A program made the translations under genes and the position numbers. A DNA stretch of 64,000 bases, from assembly GCA_963920525.1 (NCBI GenBank), contig OY986435.1:97014727-97078726 (forward strand), given 5' to 3'. Below, in pieces: positions 11,681 through 23,270 of this stretch. The first letter of the stretch is position 1. Each line of letters begins with the position of its first letter. The DNA is from Dichetophora obliterata. Its lineage: Eukaryota > Arthropoda > Insecta > Diptera > Sciomyzidae. The notes under the pieces were generated by a model, which worked only from the letters and a program-made list of their open reading frames with translations, searched no databases and had not been told where the DNA came from.

Positions 11681-12414
11681 GGGAAGGTTCTCCTGGATTT
11701 TTTTGAAAAAATCCATTTTTTTTACATAAAATGAAAGTTACATATATGTAGAATGTTTGTGCCAAGGGATATTTCAATACGACGCGTATTTCTCGAGCTA
11801 GAGCGTGTCAAACGTACCCATGTCACGCGCGCGTACCAACTTTCTAAAAACTTTAAACGCGTTTTTCTCGGAACCATGTTTTCTAATCTAACGGACAGCA
11901 CAGGGCTTGTTCTATTGATCCGATTTCCTTCATTCAAAGAATGTTTGAAAGTATATACTTTTTTGTACGCCTGGAACCTAACATTGGCATAAAAAATTGT
12001 TTATTTATAATTTTTAAACGAGATCTAAGTAAAAAAAAAGCAAAAAATTTCAATTTTTTTTTTTAAAAGTCCATAAAATTGGTTTTTTTTACCAAACTTA
12101 ATTGAAGTTAGGTTCCAGGCATATGAAATGTTATCAATTTTAATAAATTTTATACATTTCTCATTTCAGTTCACTACCTGAGGCCCCACACTGTCCGCGG
12201 GAGGTCGATGTTTTGCGCGCAGAGGTCGACGAGATCCGCCATTTTTAAGCCGCCATTTTGAATTTTTCAAATATCTTTTTTTTTTTACTCGTCAATAAAC
12301 CACGAATCAAAGTTCAAAAGCATAAGTTCGTATGTCTTTTCATTTTCCCACAAACCATTCTCAAATTTTGCTTGTTTTTCGGCCAAATCCAAAAAAATCC
12401 AGGAGAACCCTCCC
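11681..12414. mobile_element. TTAA-flanked MITE nested in the TA-flanked element
   Basis: The ends are inverted: GGGAAGGTTCTCCTGGATTT at the left and AAATCCAGGAGAACCCTCCC at the right, differing by one base. Both are bordered by TTAA (11677-11680 and 12415-12418), the signature of piggyBac-type insertion. The 734 bp body lacks a transposase. It contains AACTTTAAACGCGTTTTTCT, a module also present in the otherwise different TTAA MITE at 31808-32498. Confidence 0.8.
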
Positions 12415-12505
12415 TTAAGAACATGTTAGCAACAATCATAATCCGAATCATACTATGATCCTCTTAAAACATGGTTGTTGCAACTATGTTTTTTCTCTGC
12501 GTGTA

Positions 12506-13200
12506 CTTTATTTTGTCTTTATATCATATAAGGCATAGCCTTGAAGGCTATTCTATTACAAAGCTATTCTATACAAAGATATTACGCCGATTCGGACGCG
12601 ACAAAAAAGGAAATGATTTGAGCGCATGCCAAAATGTATAAGAATCAGCGAAATTTGAAAATCAAAATATGTTAGTGGACGCGACCAATTGTTCTCCCTC
12701 ATTTAAAAAAAAAAGGTAATCATCAATTTTATTTTATTGTTACAGTAAATTTAAAACCAAATTCAACAGTTTAAAGCCAAAATAATAATATAATAACCTT
12801 TTTTTATAGCTCAAATTTTAAGATATTTTTTACTTGAATCCGACAAACTTTTGAATCCAAAAAGGTATTTTGATGCCGTGTTAGACATTGTGCAAAATTG
12901 TATTCTTAAATTGCTTAAAACAGTGACTGAAACTGAACACTTACCCGAACTCTAACGGGTTCAACTTTACTGTTTTTATACTGTTCGGGCACGCACGAAC
13001 ACGAAATTTATTTTTCGTACTTGCACAAAAACGCACGAACACACATGAAAAAGCACGATTTAAAACTTTGCAAAGCAGATATGAAAAGTAACACATACTT
13101 TTTTAAATTGGTGTTTCAACTCAAAAATATTGGAATTATTATAACATTAGAATTTGTTTTTATTATTTTTATTAGTTTTATTCAAATAACATATGAATTT
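12506..13200. other. AT-rich non-coding DNA
   Basis: No gene is supported. Words with the CACGAAC unit (GCACGAACACG and similar) cluster near 12985-13060 and again near 13920-14030, bracketing the tandem repeat region. They look like short degenerate repeats. Confidence 0.5.
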
Positions 13201-13219
13201 TGAAGAAATAAAAGTAAAA

Positions 13220-13920
13220 GTTTTATATAGTTGCTAAAGTGTTTGGTAAATTTGTATTGTGGTTAAGCAAAACTTGCGCTTCAGAAAATAATCAAAATTT
13301 GCTATTCCAAGTTATAATAACTAAGCACATATTAGCTTGAATTTAATCAAAATTTTGCTTAGTTATTAAAAACTGCAAAAGCAACTTTTTACTTAATTCA
13401 AGCAAGTATTTGCTATATTTTTGAAATGACATAATTATTAACATTTAATTAAACTGAAAAATTATCACCATCTAGAGATTTGAAACTCGGCCGCGTGAGT
13501 GTAAGTGCATGGGCTTATCCATTCGACCATCGCAGTTGTTAACCAATCGTCGCCTAATTTCCTTAAGAATACACATGTGCTCGTATGTTTAGAAGAAATG
13601 TGCTTGAATTGAGTAAAAATTTGCTAATTGAGTTTATAATAACCAAGCAAATTTTTGTTTGAATTAAGTAAAAATTTGCCAATCCAATTTATAATAACTA
13701 AGCAAATATTTGCTTGAATTAAGTAAAAATTTGCTTTTCAGTTTATAATAACTTAGCAAAATTTTGCTTGAATTTAATCAAAATTTTACTCTTTCCTAAA
13801 TACACGAGGAGTGATTGCAATTTAGCAATCTTTTTCTAAAATCACATTGTGCTCAAAGTTTTGCTGATTTGCTTTTAAGCAAAACATTTCCTTGATTCAA
13901 GCAAATTAATTTTCTCCGTG
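13220..13920. repeat. Degenerate tandem repeat (TTGCTTGAATTAAGTAAAAA unit)
   Basis: A unit of roughly 65 bp is repeated about six times, clearest at 13600-13790. It combines AAGTAAAAATTTGC, TTTATAATAACTAAGCAAAT and TTGCTTGAATT. A tRNA-like minus-strand segment lies within it near 13486-13550. The right edge ends TTTTCTCCGTGTA, like the right end of the TA-flanked family, but no left partner was found. Confidence 0.7.
13480..13552 (-). repeat. tRNA-like segment, decayed (minus strand)
   Basis: On the minus strand TGGTCGAATGGATAA fits a pol III A box, and GAGTTTCAAATCTC fits a weak B box. The order and spacing are right for a tRNA, but the T stem has mismatches. This is read as a tRNA fossil or SINE head within the tandem repeat region, not as a functional tRNA gene. 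Confidence 0.45.
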
Positions 13921-15440
13921 TACACGAACACGGAAAAGCACGCACGACTTTGCTTTCCTTAAGCACGAACACGCACGAACGCGCATGTGCACGCACGAAG
14001 TTCTTTTTTAGGCATAGAAAAAGCACGTCACGCACCTATCTCTAATTTGAACACTGTGATATGATTTGAATTGAATTACTTCAATTAAAATTCTACCTCA
14101 ATGTGGGCAATCCTGCATGAACTCAAATTAAAAAGTATGAAATAATGGTTCAGTCTTTCAAAACTATAGCTATCTTTAACTCGGTTCTGCACCTTTTCTC
14201 AACGCAGTTCTCACTTTGAGGTCATTGTGACGTCATTCTCACTTGCACTGTCTCAGTAATAAAATGAGAAAAAAATCGGTAACTCGTCTCGCTTGTTTCA
14301 ATTCTACTTTCGTTGGAATTCGAAAGACGAAGTGTTTCTGGAAGCTAAGATATGCAACTCGAGTCGATTAAAGTTCTCACTATGTTCTAACTTGGTGAGA
14401 AAAATGTTTGATTGTTTTTTGTGGAAATAAGTGTATCCACGCTACAAATAATTTACACAAAGTTTTCTGATACTTGTTGCAATTCCATATATTCCCTTTC
14501 GCTTGAGTTTCTTTCTCATCACGGACAACTATTTACTCACTTATTAGTTACAGAAACACTAGTTTTCGGAAAAGTGAGTATTTCGGAATGAAACACGGTG
14601 ACGTCAGAAAAGTGACTATTTGTATATATAATAGTTACAGAAACGAGCAATTGATCATTTGAAGCAAGAGCTTTTAAAATATTTTCTATGTTGAATAGAA
14701 TAAACTAAAATATTTATAGTTTACACTTCTTCTTAAACCAACAAAACAGTCAAGTGTATGACAGTGACAGACACAACACGATGATTACTAAGGAAATGGT
14801 CTCTAAGTTTTATAAACGTGTTTATGATTTTAATGTCAAATTAAAACCACATTTTTGTAGTTTTTCGGATCTTATTTATTTAAAATTTAGTAAACGCACT
14901 CACTGTTTAACGTGTAGAATAAAAGAAAATTAAAACAATGTTTCCAATTTAAAAACATGCCATATGTTATTAACTACCTATCAGATAAAAAATTGCAAAT
15001 TCATATAAGCAAAAATATGAGTACTTGAAACTACAAAAGAAAGTGAATTAGATATATTTAAGTGAATTGAGACCATTGATTATTTGCCCAGCGTGCCAAT
15101 GTCAATTAAATCAAGACCAAAGATATATTTTATGAGTTCAGATAAAATTTTTTTTTATATCACAAAATCACATTTTCTCATCGGAATTCCGTTTTGATAC
15201 ATTTGTTTTTATAAATTTTATTTGATTCAATTTTGTGTTTTTTTACTCTTTTTGTAGCTGTTTCATGGTTACTACAATTTCGTAAATGCAGTGTTGTATT
15301 TCTAATCAAAAGGCCTTGAACTTTTCTTTTTTAAGGAATTATTTAAAAGCCAAACAACTGCAAAAACAATGTCGTAGTAAAAATATTGAAGTTCAAATTA
15401 TAAGCACAAGCAAATTATGTGGAAGCACCCAGTTTTTATT
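13921..15440. other. Non-coding DNA with two perfect CRE-type palindromes
   Basis: No gene is recognised. TGACGTCA occurs at 14228-14235 and 14599-14606, the first followed by TTCTCACTTG and the second by GAAAAGTGAC. The two sites lie in a region rich in (T)CTCAC and GTGAG words in opposing orientation, so they may be parts of one decayed inverted repeat. Confidence 0.4.
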
Positions 15441-17560
15441 TTTCATCTGTTAGTTATTATTATTCTTGTTGTTGTTGTTATACGCCGTGATTCATTGTCC
15501 TTTTTCGAAATGCATCCATTAATTTTTCAAACGATCTGCTTTTAATGGGAACAAACTCTCGAACTCACGAACTCTCGCACCCCTTTATGCAGCAACTCTC
15601 CCTCCCTTCCCTCACCGATTGTTTTATTTATTTTTTCAATATTCACCCTTGTTTGCTTTGAGCCAGTATAACGTTTATTTTTTTTTTTTTTTTTTGAAAA
15701 ATTCCACCCTTAAAACTTTATATTCACAAAAACCAAAAAAAAAAAAAAAAACAAAGCAAAAATTTTAATGTTCCATTTTCAATTTAATCCTCTCCAAAAG
15801 GCTATCGCACTCCCTTAAGTCTGCGTGTTGTTTTTGTATTTTGTTACCATTTCGTATTTTTCTTCACATTTTTTGACAACGAAATTTATTCGCCAAAAGA
15901 TACATTTTTGGGATGTGGTCATTGAGAGTGGCATGACATGGAATGAGGTTTTGAGGAAGAATGGAATGAGTAGTTTTGTTGGTATGGGCTGAGTTCTACA
16001 TTTGCGGCAGAAAGGGGGAGTGTGGTGGGAAGAAGATAAACGCTTGTGTTGGCCCATTGTAGCATACGTTGTTAATGTGGTGGCACCCTCTTACAACACA
16101 ACTCATCAGGATGCTGTTATTGTTGTTTGAGTTGTTGGAACTGGCGTGTATAGTAGTCAATCGGACGGTCGGTCGGTTGATCCCGTATGTTGTAAACGCC
16201 GCATAGCATAGGGGATGATTTGCTCTGCTGTATTGCTGCTGCTGTCTGATGATATGTACCGAGAGCAGTTCAAAATTTGGTGAGGTGGGGGCACACAATG
16301 GTAAAGAGCAGCCGTCTCGATGAGTGGGACCAACACGTTGAGCATTAAGAACGGAGTATAGCAGCGCTTTAAAAGGGAGTGGCTTTGGGTACCTACTTTT
16401 TCCTAAACCAGCAGCAAAGCATGTTTTGAATTTTCTATTTTTCAAAGTTTAGAATCGATAAAAGGTTTTCTTTTAAAAAAAATAGCTTAACTTTGAAAAT
16501 ATCAAAATTATCTCTTTAAAAGTCTGAAATAATAACTTAAAAAGATGTTGGTGAAAGCTCAAAGCTACTAAAGGAAAGTTAATGTTTATGACACATTTTT
16601 CAAGTTTACTAATTTTAGGTTTTTCAATGTAGCACTAGGAACAAAATGAAAATAAATTCCGTTTCTAATTGAAAAAGCTTAAAAAATAGTTTGAAAAATT
16701 AAAAAATTCTCAAAAAATTATAACTCTTATCAAAAAAAAAAAAATCGAAGGGATATTTAATTTAAATCTTCATGTAAATGCATGCATCAAGGAGGACATG
16801 AAACATTATAAAAACATAAAAAAAAGCTTAAATTTAAGCCACGTGAAAGAACAAAAGATTAAAATTAACCGAATAAGACATAAAATCTTTCCGCTTTTAC
16901 TTTATAATTCAAAGCTTTCACTGAAATACATTTCAAAGTATATTTTCCACCTGCTTAAAGGCCAACAAAAAATTATTCGTTTCATATACAGTAAAAGAGC
17001 TTACAATCAACTTCAGCTTTTACTTTTTGAAAGCTTAACTTGCTTTTGGATAAACAGATGCATTTAAAAAAATATAAAACTTTTAAAGTAACGTAAAAAA
17101 ATAAAAAGTCAAAGTAAAGTCACAAGTTGAAAACAAAAAGCTATCTGATGTTTTTGAAAGCTTTTTTCTAACAACGCGACTATTTTCAAAGTTTTCTTAA
17201 TGCTGCTGAATAATTTATTAGCTTATTTCATTTTCCAATACGTTCCTCATGTCAACTTAAGCACACACACACACTCACACAAATACACACACGCGCGCAC
17301 ACAAACACATGCGCTCTTCATTCTAACGCAGTCAACAGTCGATCCATCTCTTTCCGACACCCGCACTGCTGCTCTAGCAACTTTGATGCTTTTACAAAAG
17401 CATCCATCCTTTTATCCCTTATTTAGTTGTTACCTACTTGATATCAAAATGGAAAATTGATTTTTCCTGCCTCTTTGTCGTATACCGGAAATTTTCACAC
17501 AACAGCAACGCTTTGCACTTGCATTTGTATTTTTAAGTAAACTTTTCTGCCAAGTGTTTC
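15441..17560. other. Less repetitive region with simple repeats
   Basis: This stretch lacks recognisable transposon ends and has higher complexity than its surroundings. It contains a T-run at about 15678-15696 facing an A-run at about 15736-15753, short GTT/CAG runs at 16110-16250 and a CA-rich microsatellite at 17262-17315. The Q/N-containing minus-strand frame at 15996-16445 follows the triplet runs and is not convincing as a gene. Introns or regulatory DNA of a neighbouring gene are possible. Confidence 0.4.
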
Positions 17561-17561
17561 C

Positions 17562-18155
17562 TTAATTTTCAAAAGTCCTTTTATTTTTTAAGTCCTTAAG
17601 AAGTAGAATAAAAGAATCACTTTCTTGGATACAACTTTTTTGTAGTCTACGAAAATCAATGTTAATGTCCCGGTACAGCAGTAAACTATCAAATGCAGTA
17701 CTGCTGTGACAGGACAATATCACTGACAATCGATTTTTTTCCGCTACCCAAAAACAGATATACATTTTTTCATACTTTAGCCCCATTTGCATGTTGTAGG
17801 CTATTCCATTGAATGAATTCTTATTTGTCACAAAAAGCTTCCGTTTTCGTTGCAATAACGTTTGTAATCCTTCAAAAACCGTCCTTAAAAAACACACACA
17901 TAGAAAGTTGTGAAATTTTGTACTTGTCGCCGAGCCAAGCGTTTTTATATAGTGCACGTACGAAATCCTAAACTTGACTGAATCCGAGTCCAATGAAAGT
18001 GCGTCTTGTGAGGGAAGATTGCAGGGTACCACAAAGGCTATCATACAACCCGCCACCGAATCGCAATGCTTTCCAGTGGTGAAAAATATATTTTGAAAGC
18101 GGACAGGCGTCGTCAAAAACAGAATTGAAATCGTTCGCTTGCTCCATCCATTCAT
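17562..18155 (-). CDS. Unidentified 197-codon open frame
   Basis: An uninterrupted minus-strand frame starts at the ATG at 18153-18155. It is long for a region this rich in A+T, and the local sequence is less biased than its flanks. The predicted protein has a mixed composition, several Cys and Phe residues, a basic stretch (LLQRKRKLF, middle of the protein) and a C-terminal charged segment. It has no signal peptide, clear membrane span or motif I recognise. No transposon ends surround it. It could be a single-exon lineage-specific gene, an exon, a retrocopy of something unrecognised, or chance. Confidence 0.2.
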   Translation of the reverse strand: MNGWSKRTISILFLTTPVRFQNIFFTTGKHCDSVAGCMIAFVVPCNLPSQDALSLDSDSVKFRISYVHYIKTLGSATSTKFHNFLCVCFLRTVFEGLQTLLQRKRKLFVTNKNSFNGIAYNMQMGLKYEKMYICFWVAEKNRLSVILSCHSSTAFDSLLLYRDINIDFRRLQKSCIQESDSFILLLKDLKNKRTFEN

Positions 18156-18159
18156 ATAT

Positions 18160-18899
18160 TCATATATTCAACTCTCTCAATGTTGGCCTTATATTAAGAC
18201 TTTCGTCAAAAGTTTTTAACGAAATAAAAATGAAAATAAAAGAAAATTGCAAAATATTCCACAGTATATATATAAGACTTTCCCTGCAACGAAAAATTCT
18301 CGCTCTCATATGAGTATTTGCGATTTTTCCAGCCGTGCTCTGCGCACCCTCAATTCATCGTTGCCAGAATTTTTTGTTTAACATTTCCTAAAAAAATTAG
18401 TTGAAAAGTCCCTTTTTCCCTTTAATATTTTATATTAATGGCCTTATTTTGTAAAACGCACGCAATCACCTCACTTGGTTATTATAAGTTATTTACAAGC
18501 AATTACAATTACAACATAACGTTATTTGTATGAAAAACATTTTAAAAAATGTTAAAATAGTTAGTGTACATCAATATAAAAAATATTTAATCTTCCTTAA
18601 TAAGATTGACTATTAAAGTAATAGATATTTCTATACTTCTATAAAATATACAAAATGCTTGTAACGTTGATTGTTTGTTCCATTTTGATGTGAGAACCAC
18701 TGAACCGATTTGGACGTTTGAAATACTAAATGATTTGGAATTTGTGTCAAATCGTTATAGGCTTTGTAACATTTAAAAAACTAAAACTTATTGAAAAACC
18801 TTTTTAATAAACACTAATAGCGAAAAAATAAGAAGTAACTACAACAAACGGCAATCCTTGGTAGAGTTATAGACTTACTGCAAATAAGTACTTACTTCT
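18160..18899. other. AT-rich DNA with short transposon-like words
   Basis: No gene is seen. The text near 18661-18720 (GTTTGTTCCATTTTGATG, ACTGAACCGATTTGGACG) resembles the 5' part of the fly Helitron family found at 28.2 kb and 35.3 kb, but lacks a clean TC end. Confidence 0.45.
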
Positions 18900-19982
18900 T
18901 TAAGGGGGCACAACTAGTTACAATTTTGGGAAAAATATCTTTATGGAGATAAATATCTTTTAATAGGGGTTTTTATCTGCATGCGCATCGTTGTCAAAAC
19001 TTTAATCGTGTTTTTCTCAAAACCATGTTTCGAAGTCGGTGATCACAGTAACTTTAGAACGGCTTCACCCAACAGTTTCAAATATTTCTCACTTGTCCTA
19101 TACACAATTGTCCTTCTGATGAACGAAGAATTTTTTTTTTTGCCGAAAATATTAGTGAAATTTAAGTCAAATAAGCAACTTTGAATCAACTCCCTTTTTT
19201 TATTTCGAATGATCTAGTGACGAGCAGCGGTGTTCACGGCAAAACACTTTTTTTTTCATCCCTTAATTTTCAAAAAAAAATATTTTCTTAAAATCTATAT
19301 ACATATATATGTATATAAAAAAAAAGTCGTGAAATGTGTTACTAATTCCATAACTCAAGAACGAAGCGTCTGATTGATATTAAATTTTGAGAGTAGATTG
19401 TTTCCAAATATGAGATGGTTTATAAAAAAAAAATTTTCCATACTCTCTTTAACCGTCCACAAATCAATAAAAATTGTATATTTCAGACAATTAAAGTCGT
19501 ATAAAACTAAAACTTTATAATTTTGTTTGAATGGTTATTGTCGGCAACTGTACTAAAAATGGGCTTAAACGCCCTCTTTTATCACCCATAAATCAATAAA
19601 AATGTTATATTTCAGACAGCTTTGGAGGCTCAAGAATGAAGTTTGGTTATTTAGTTTGTATGGTTACTTTCAGCAACTTCACTCAAAATGGGCGTGGTTG
19701 CGCTATGTTAATGCCTCTTTTTCAGGAGATAAGCGTGTAGTGAAATAAAGTGCGCCAGGTGTAAACTAAATTAAGCTGCAATTTTGGCAGTCGATTTGTT
19801 TCGGATATGATATGGTTTAGGAAGAAAAAGTTTGCCACGCCCTCTTTCACCGTCCACAAATCAATAAAAATGCTATATTTCAGACGGTTTGGGTCGTATT
19901 AGACTAAAATTTTGTAATTTGGTTCATATGGCTACTTTACTAAACTATACTAAAAATTCTAAAAATAAAAAAATATTTCCTA

Positions 19983-20240
19983 CTAGCTCTGCCGTGGAAT
20001 ACATTTTAAATATAAATATAAACTATTTAAACAATTAAGGTTATACGTATACTGCATATTTGTTTTTTCGAGACAATAGTTCATAGATCATAGATAATAG
20101 ATAATAGATCATAACTATGTTACGATCGATGACTATGTTGTCAAGTTATTTATTATTTACACAACATAGCATAAGAACCTTTACCCATATATGACTCGTT
20201 CATAGCAAAAGGGCTTGTATTTTTACTGAAAGCAATTCGG
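19983..20240 (-). repeat. Reversed Helitron 3' terminal region
   Basis: On the minus strand the text runs toward CCACGGCAGAGCTAG and then T, a Helitron-like 3' end located at 19983. Further in, 20190-20240 (TTGTATTTTTACTGAAAGCA) is the reverse complement of 23763-23820, which lies just inside the plus-strand 3' end at 23864. Two 3' ends of one family therefore point outward in opposite directions within the composite. Confidence 0.6.
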
Positions 20241-20549
20241 CTATGTAATAAGTTCTGCGAATTGACATGGTGCTGTAGGCTCAAGTATGCAACTTTTGGA
20301 ATTTCTGATAATAAATTCGATGCAGCGGTATATTCTACATAGACAAATATTGGCAAGATGTATTATTGTCTAATTTAAATATCCCTAAGAAACGGATTGT
20401 GGAACTTTAATAAAATTTGCACAAAATAAGCGTTTTCGCGTTGAGCGATTTCGGTTTTAAGGATATTCTAAATTTTTTTCGGATTTACGGGTTTCTTAAC
20501 ATCCTTTTTCTAATGTACTACCGACTCCATAGATCAGAAAAACTTTTGC

Positions 20550-20920
20550 AAAATAGCTCATCTAATGTATGCTGCAGAAAACCTCTACTTATATATTTTT
20601 TAGATGTCGGAGCAGAGCAGCCTGGTTTGTGTTTACATTTTCCTTGCTGGATTTGTTGTTACTGTATTGGACTTTTTTTGACTGCTATTTATTATGCTAA
20701 AATTGTGTTCTCGTTTTGGCAGCATTCGGTGATCGTCAGAAATAAATCATATTTTTGCGATTTTGTTTTAGATCAAAAAGCAAAGGCGTTATAGATATAT
20801 CGCTATATCTTTTTTATTTCTAATCCGATCCAAATGCTCCAAAGAACAATTTTAGAAAATGTCACAATCTTTCAAATGACACAAAATTAACTAAATTAAT
20901 TTTTAATTTTTTTGTTAAAT
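20550..20920 (+). repeat. Left arm of a long inverted repeat
   Basis: This segment matches the reverse complement of 22180-22530 over about 370 bp at roughly 80 percent. Landmarks are TATGCTGCAGAAAACCTCT, TTTTTTAGATGTCGGAG, AGCAGCCTGG and a CGCTATATCTTTTTTATTTC block. Frames in both arms translate to CCRKPLLIYFLDVG, but this reflects DNA identity and not evidence of a gene. The arms are 1.26 kb apart. Confidence 0.85.
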
Positions 20921-22179
20921 CAATTCAATAATTTTGAACTACTTTAAACAGATTTAAAACAAAAACTCTAATCTGCTGCACAGGGTTAAATGCGCTCATA
21001 CTTTTAAATTGCATTTTTTAAAGAAAATACACTATAACTAAATTATGATTCGGCTAATTTGTTGTACAGAAAAAACATACTTATATTACTTTTGTTTTTT
21101 ATTCAAATCTATGCTTTAAACACATTTTGAGATAGAATTATTGATTCAAATGGAAAATTCCATCAAAATTATTTTTATAAAATTCTTTTTTCACTATTTT
21201 TAACTGATTTAAATAAAATTTCCTTTAATACGTTGTTGAATTTTGCAATAATTGGGTACAATTTTTTCTGAAATTTTCCGTAAAAATTTTTCAAATGCGA
21301 TTAAAATGTATGGCTTTAAAGTATTGTAAAGAAAATTAAATGGGCCTTAAATCATAAATTTTTTTAATAGATATATATTTTTATTACCAAGAAAAGCAAC
21401 GTTAAAAAATAAAATAATTATGATTTTTTTTTATTTAATTTCTATGAAATACTCATATTTCATAACAAACTAAAAGTGGAATACTTATTTGTAGTAGTGC
21501 TAATACATTGCTTTTATATATACTATTCTACTACAATACTACTCATACGCCAAGTTGACTTCTTCATCCGGAGTCAGTTACTTCATAATTTCTTGACAAA
21601 TTTTCTCAAGAAGTTTGTATGTTGATAAATTTAAACCGGTTAACACTTCATTTTTTCATTTAGTTTTCTTTAAAATGAGCCATAAAATATGGAAATTGGA
21701 CAAAAAATACTAGAATTGTGATTTTTTACTTTCCAAAAAAAAACTAATTTTTTTATTGATGTACTAAAAAAATCGCAAAATCCAAATTGGAAAAAATTTT
21801 AATGAACTGCAACTGATATAGCTTCTTAAACTATAGCCAATTATTTATCAATACTTAATTTTTTGCTAGAAGGATACCTTTTTTAAAATTTAGTCTTTGA
21901 GTATTTTAACGAAAAAAACTACCAAAAACCCAAAAAAACCAATTTTTAAATAATATTTCCGAAGATAGTTTAAACATTATGTTAAACTTACTTGATCTAA
22001 AGTTCACAATTCATGTAATAATTTCATAGATCATAAAAACTAATTAATGTTAAACTATTTTGTGCAAAAAATTAAAAAAACCAAAACTTAAGCACCTAAG
22101 TCATAGCTGTTACAACTTGACTTTATTTAATAAATCCTGATATTGCTTTTGCGAAAAATGTTCCCAAAAAAAATGAATT

Positions 22180-22530
22180 TAAGTTTGAAGTCATTTGAAA
22201 GATTGTAAAATTTTCTAAAATTTTGTACCTTGGAGCATTTAAATCCAGTCAGAAATAAAAAAGATATAGCAATTTATCTAAAACGCCTTTGTTTGAGGTA
22301 GACAAAATCTGAAAAATAGGATTTATTTCTAACAATATAGGATTTATTTCTAACGAAATGCGGCCAACACGTGAACATAATTCTAGCCTAACAAATAGCA
22401 GTCACAAAAGTCCAATGCAGCAACAACAAATCCAGGAAAAAAATGTAAACACAAGCCAGGCTGCTCTACTCCGACATCTAAAAAATATATAAGCAGAGGT
22501 TTTCTGCAGCATACATAAGATGATACATTA
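22180..22530 (-). repeat. Right arm of a long inverted repeat
   Basis: This is the reverse-complement partner of 20550-20920, with the same landmarks in opposite order. It lies just to the left of the (AGTAT)n array. The two arms could be two oppositely inserted copies of one repeat or a true foldback. The AT-rich spacer (20920-22180) encodes nothing recognisable. Confidence 0.85.
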
Positions 22531-22695
22531 CGGCCGAAACTGGACGTAACCGAAACCGACACTAGTGATAACACTAGTGATAACTATTAAATACCTGATA
22601 GCTTAATAAAAAATGTAAAACCACGAATTTATAGAAAAATAAAACAGACATTAATTTCATCTCGACGATTTTCCTAAATTTTAATTTTATGCATA

Positions 22696-23270
22696 AGTAT
22701 AGTATAGTATAGTATAGTATAGTATAGTATAGTATAGTATAGTATAGTATAGTATAGTATAGTATAGTATAGTATAGTATAGTATAGTATAGTATAGTAT
22801 AGTATAGTATAGTATAGTATAGTATAGTATAGTATAGTATAGTATAGTATAGTATAGTATAGTATAGTATAGTATAGTATAGTATAGTATAGTATAGTAT
22901 AGTATAGTATAGTATAGTATAGTATAGTATAGTATAGTATAGTATAGTATAGTATAGTATAGTATAGTATAGTATAGTATAGTATAGTATAGTATAGTAT
23001 AGTATAGTATAGTATAGTATAGTATAGTATAGTATAGTATAGTATAGTATAGTATAGTATAGTATAGTATAGTATAGTATAGTATAGTATAGTATAGTAT
23101 AGTATAGTATAGTATAGTATAGTATAGTATAGTATAGTATAGTATAGTATAGTATAATATAGTATAGTATAGTATAGTATAGTATAGTATAGTATAGTAT
23201 AGTATAGTATAGTATAGTATAGTATAGTATAGTATAGTATAGTATAGTACAGTATAGTATAGTAAAGTAC
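22696..23270. repeat. (AGTAT)n pentanucleotide array, about 115 units
   Basis: An almost perfect AGTAT array of about 575 bp, with rare variants (AGTATAATAT near 23150, AGTAC near 23250 and 23266). On the minus strand it reads as an open frame of repeated TILYY residues, which is an artefact of a 5 bp unit without stop words. Its purity implies recent expansion. Confidence 0.97.

Larger units (their letters stand above)
10629..12503. mobile_element. TA-flanked non-autonomous element with CACGCAGAGAAAA ends
   Basis: The left end CACGCAGAGAAAA (10629) and the right end TTTTCTCTGCGTG (12503) are inverted, extend weakly to about 23 bp, and both are bordered by TA (10627-10628 and 12504-12505). 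The 1.9 kb body holds a long hairpin (10939-11065), a tRNA-like segment (about 11289-11365) and a nested TTAA-flanked MITE (11681-12414). No transposase is present. The same style of end occurs at 46013-46671. Confidence 0.75.

Noticed and set aside
15676..15753. SINE or hairpin between the T-run and A-run
   Set aside because: Only the homopolymers pair. There are no pol III boxes, target duplication or conserved body.
20417..20794. A 125-codon gene sharing CCRKPLLIYFLDVG with a frame at 22383-22574
   Set aside because: The similarity follows DNA identity of the inverted repeat arms, including non-coding parts, and no frame is conserved over the full arm.
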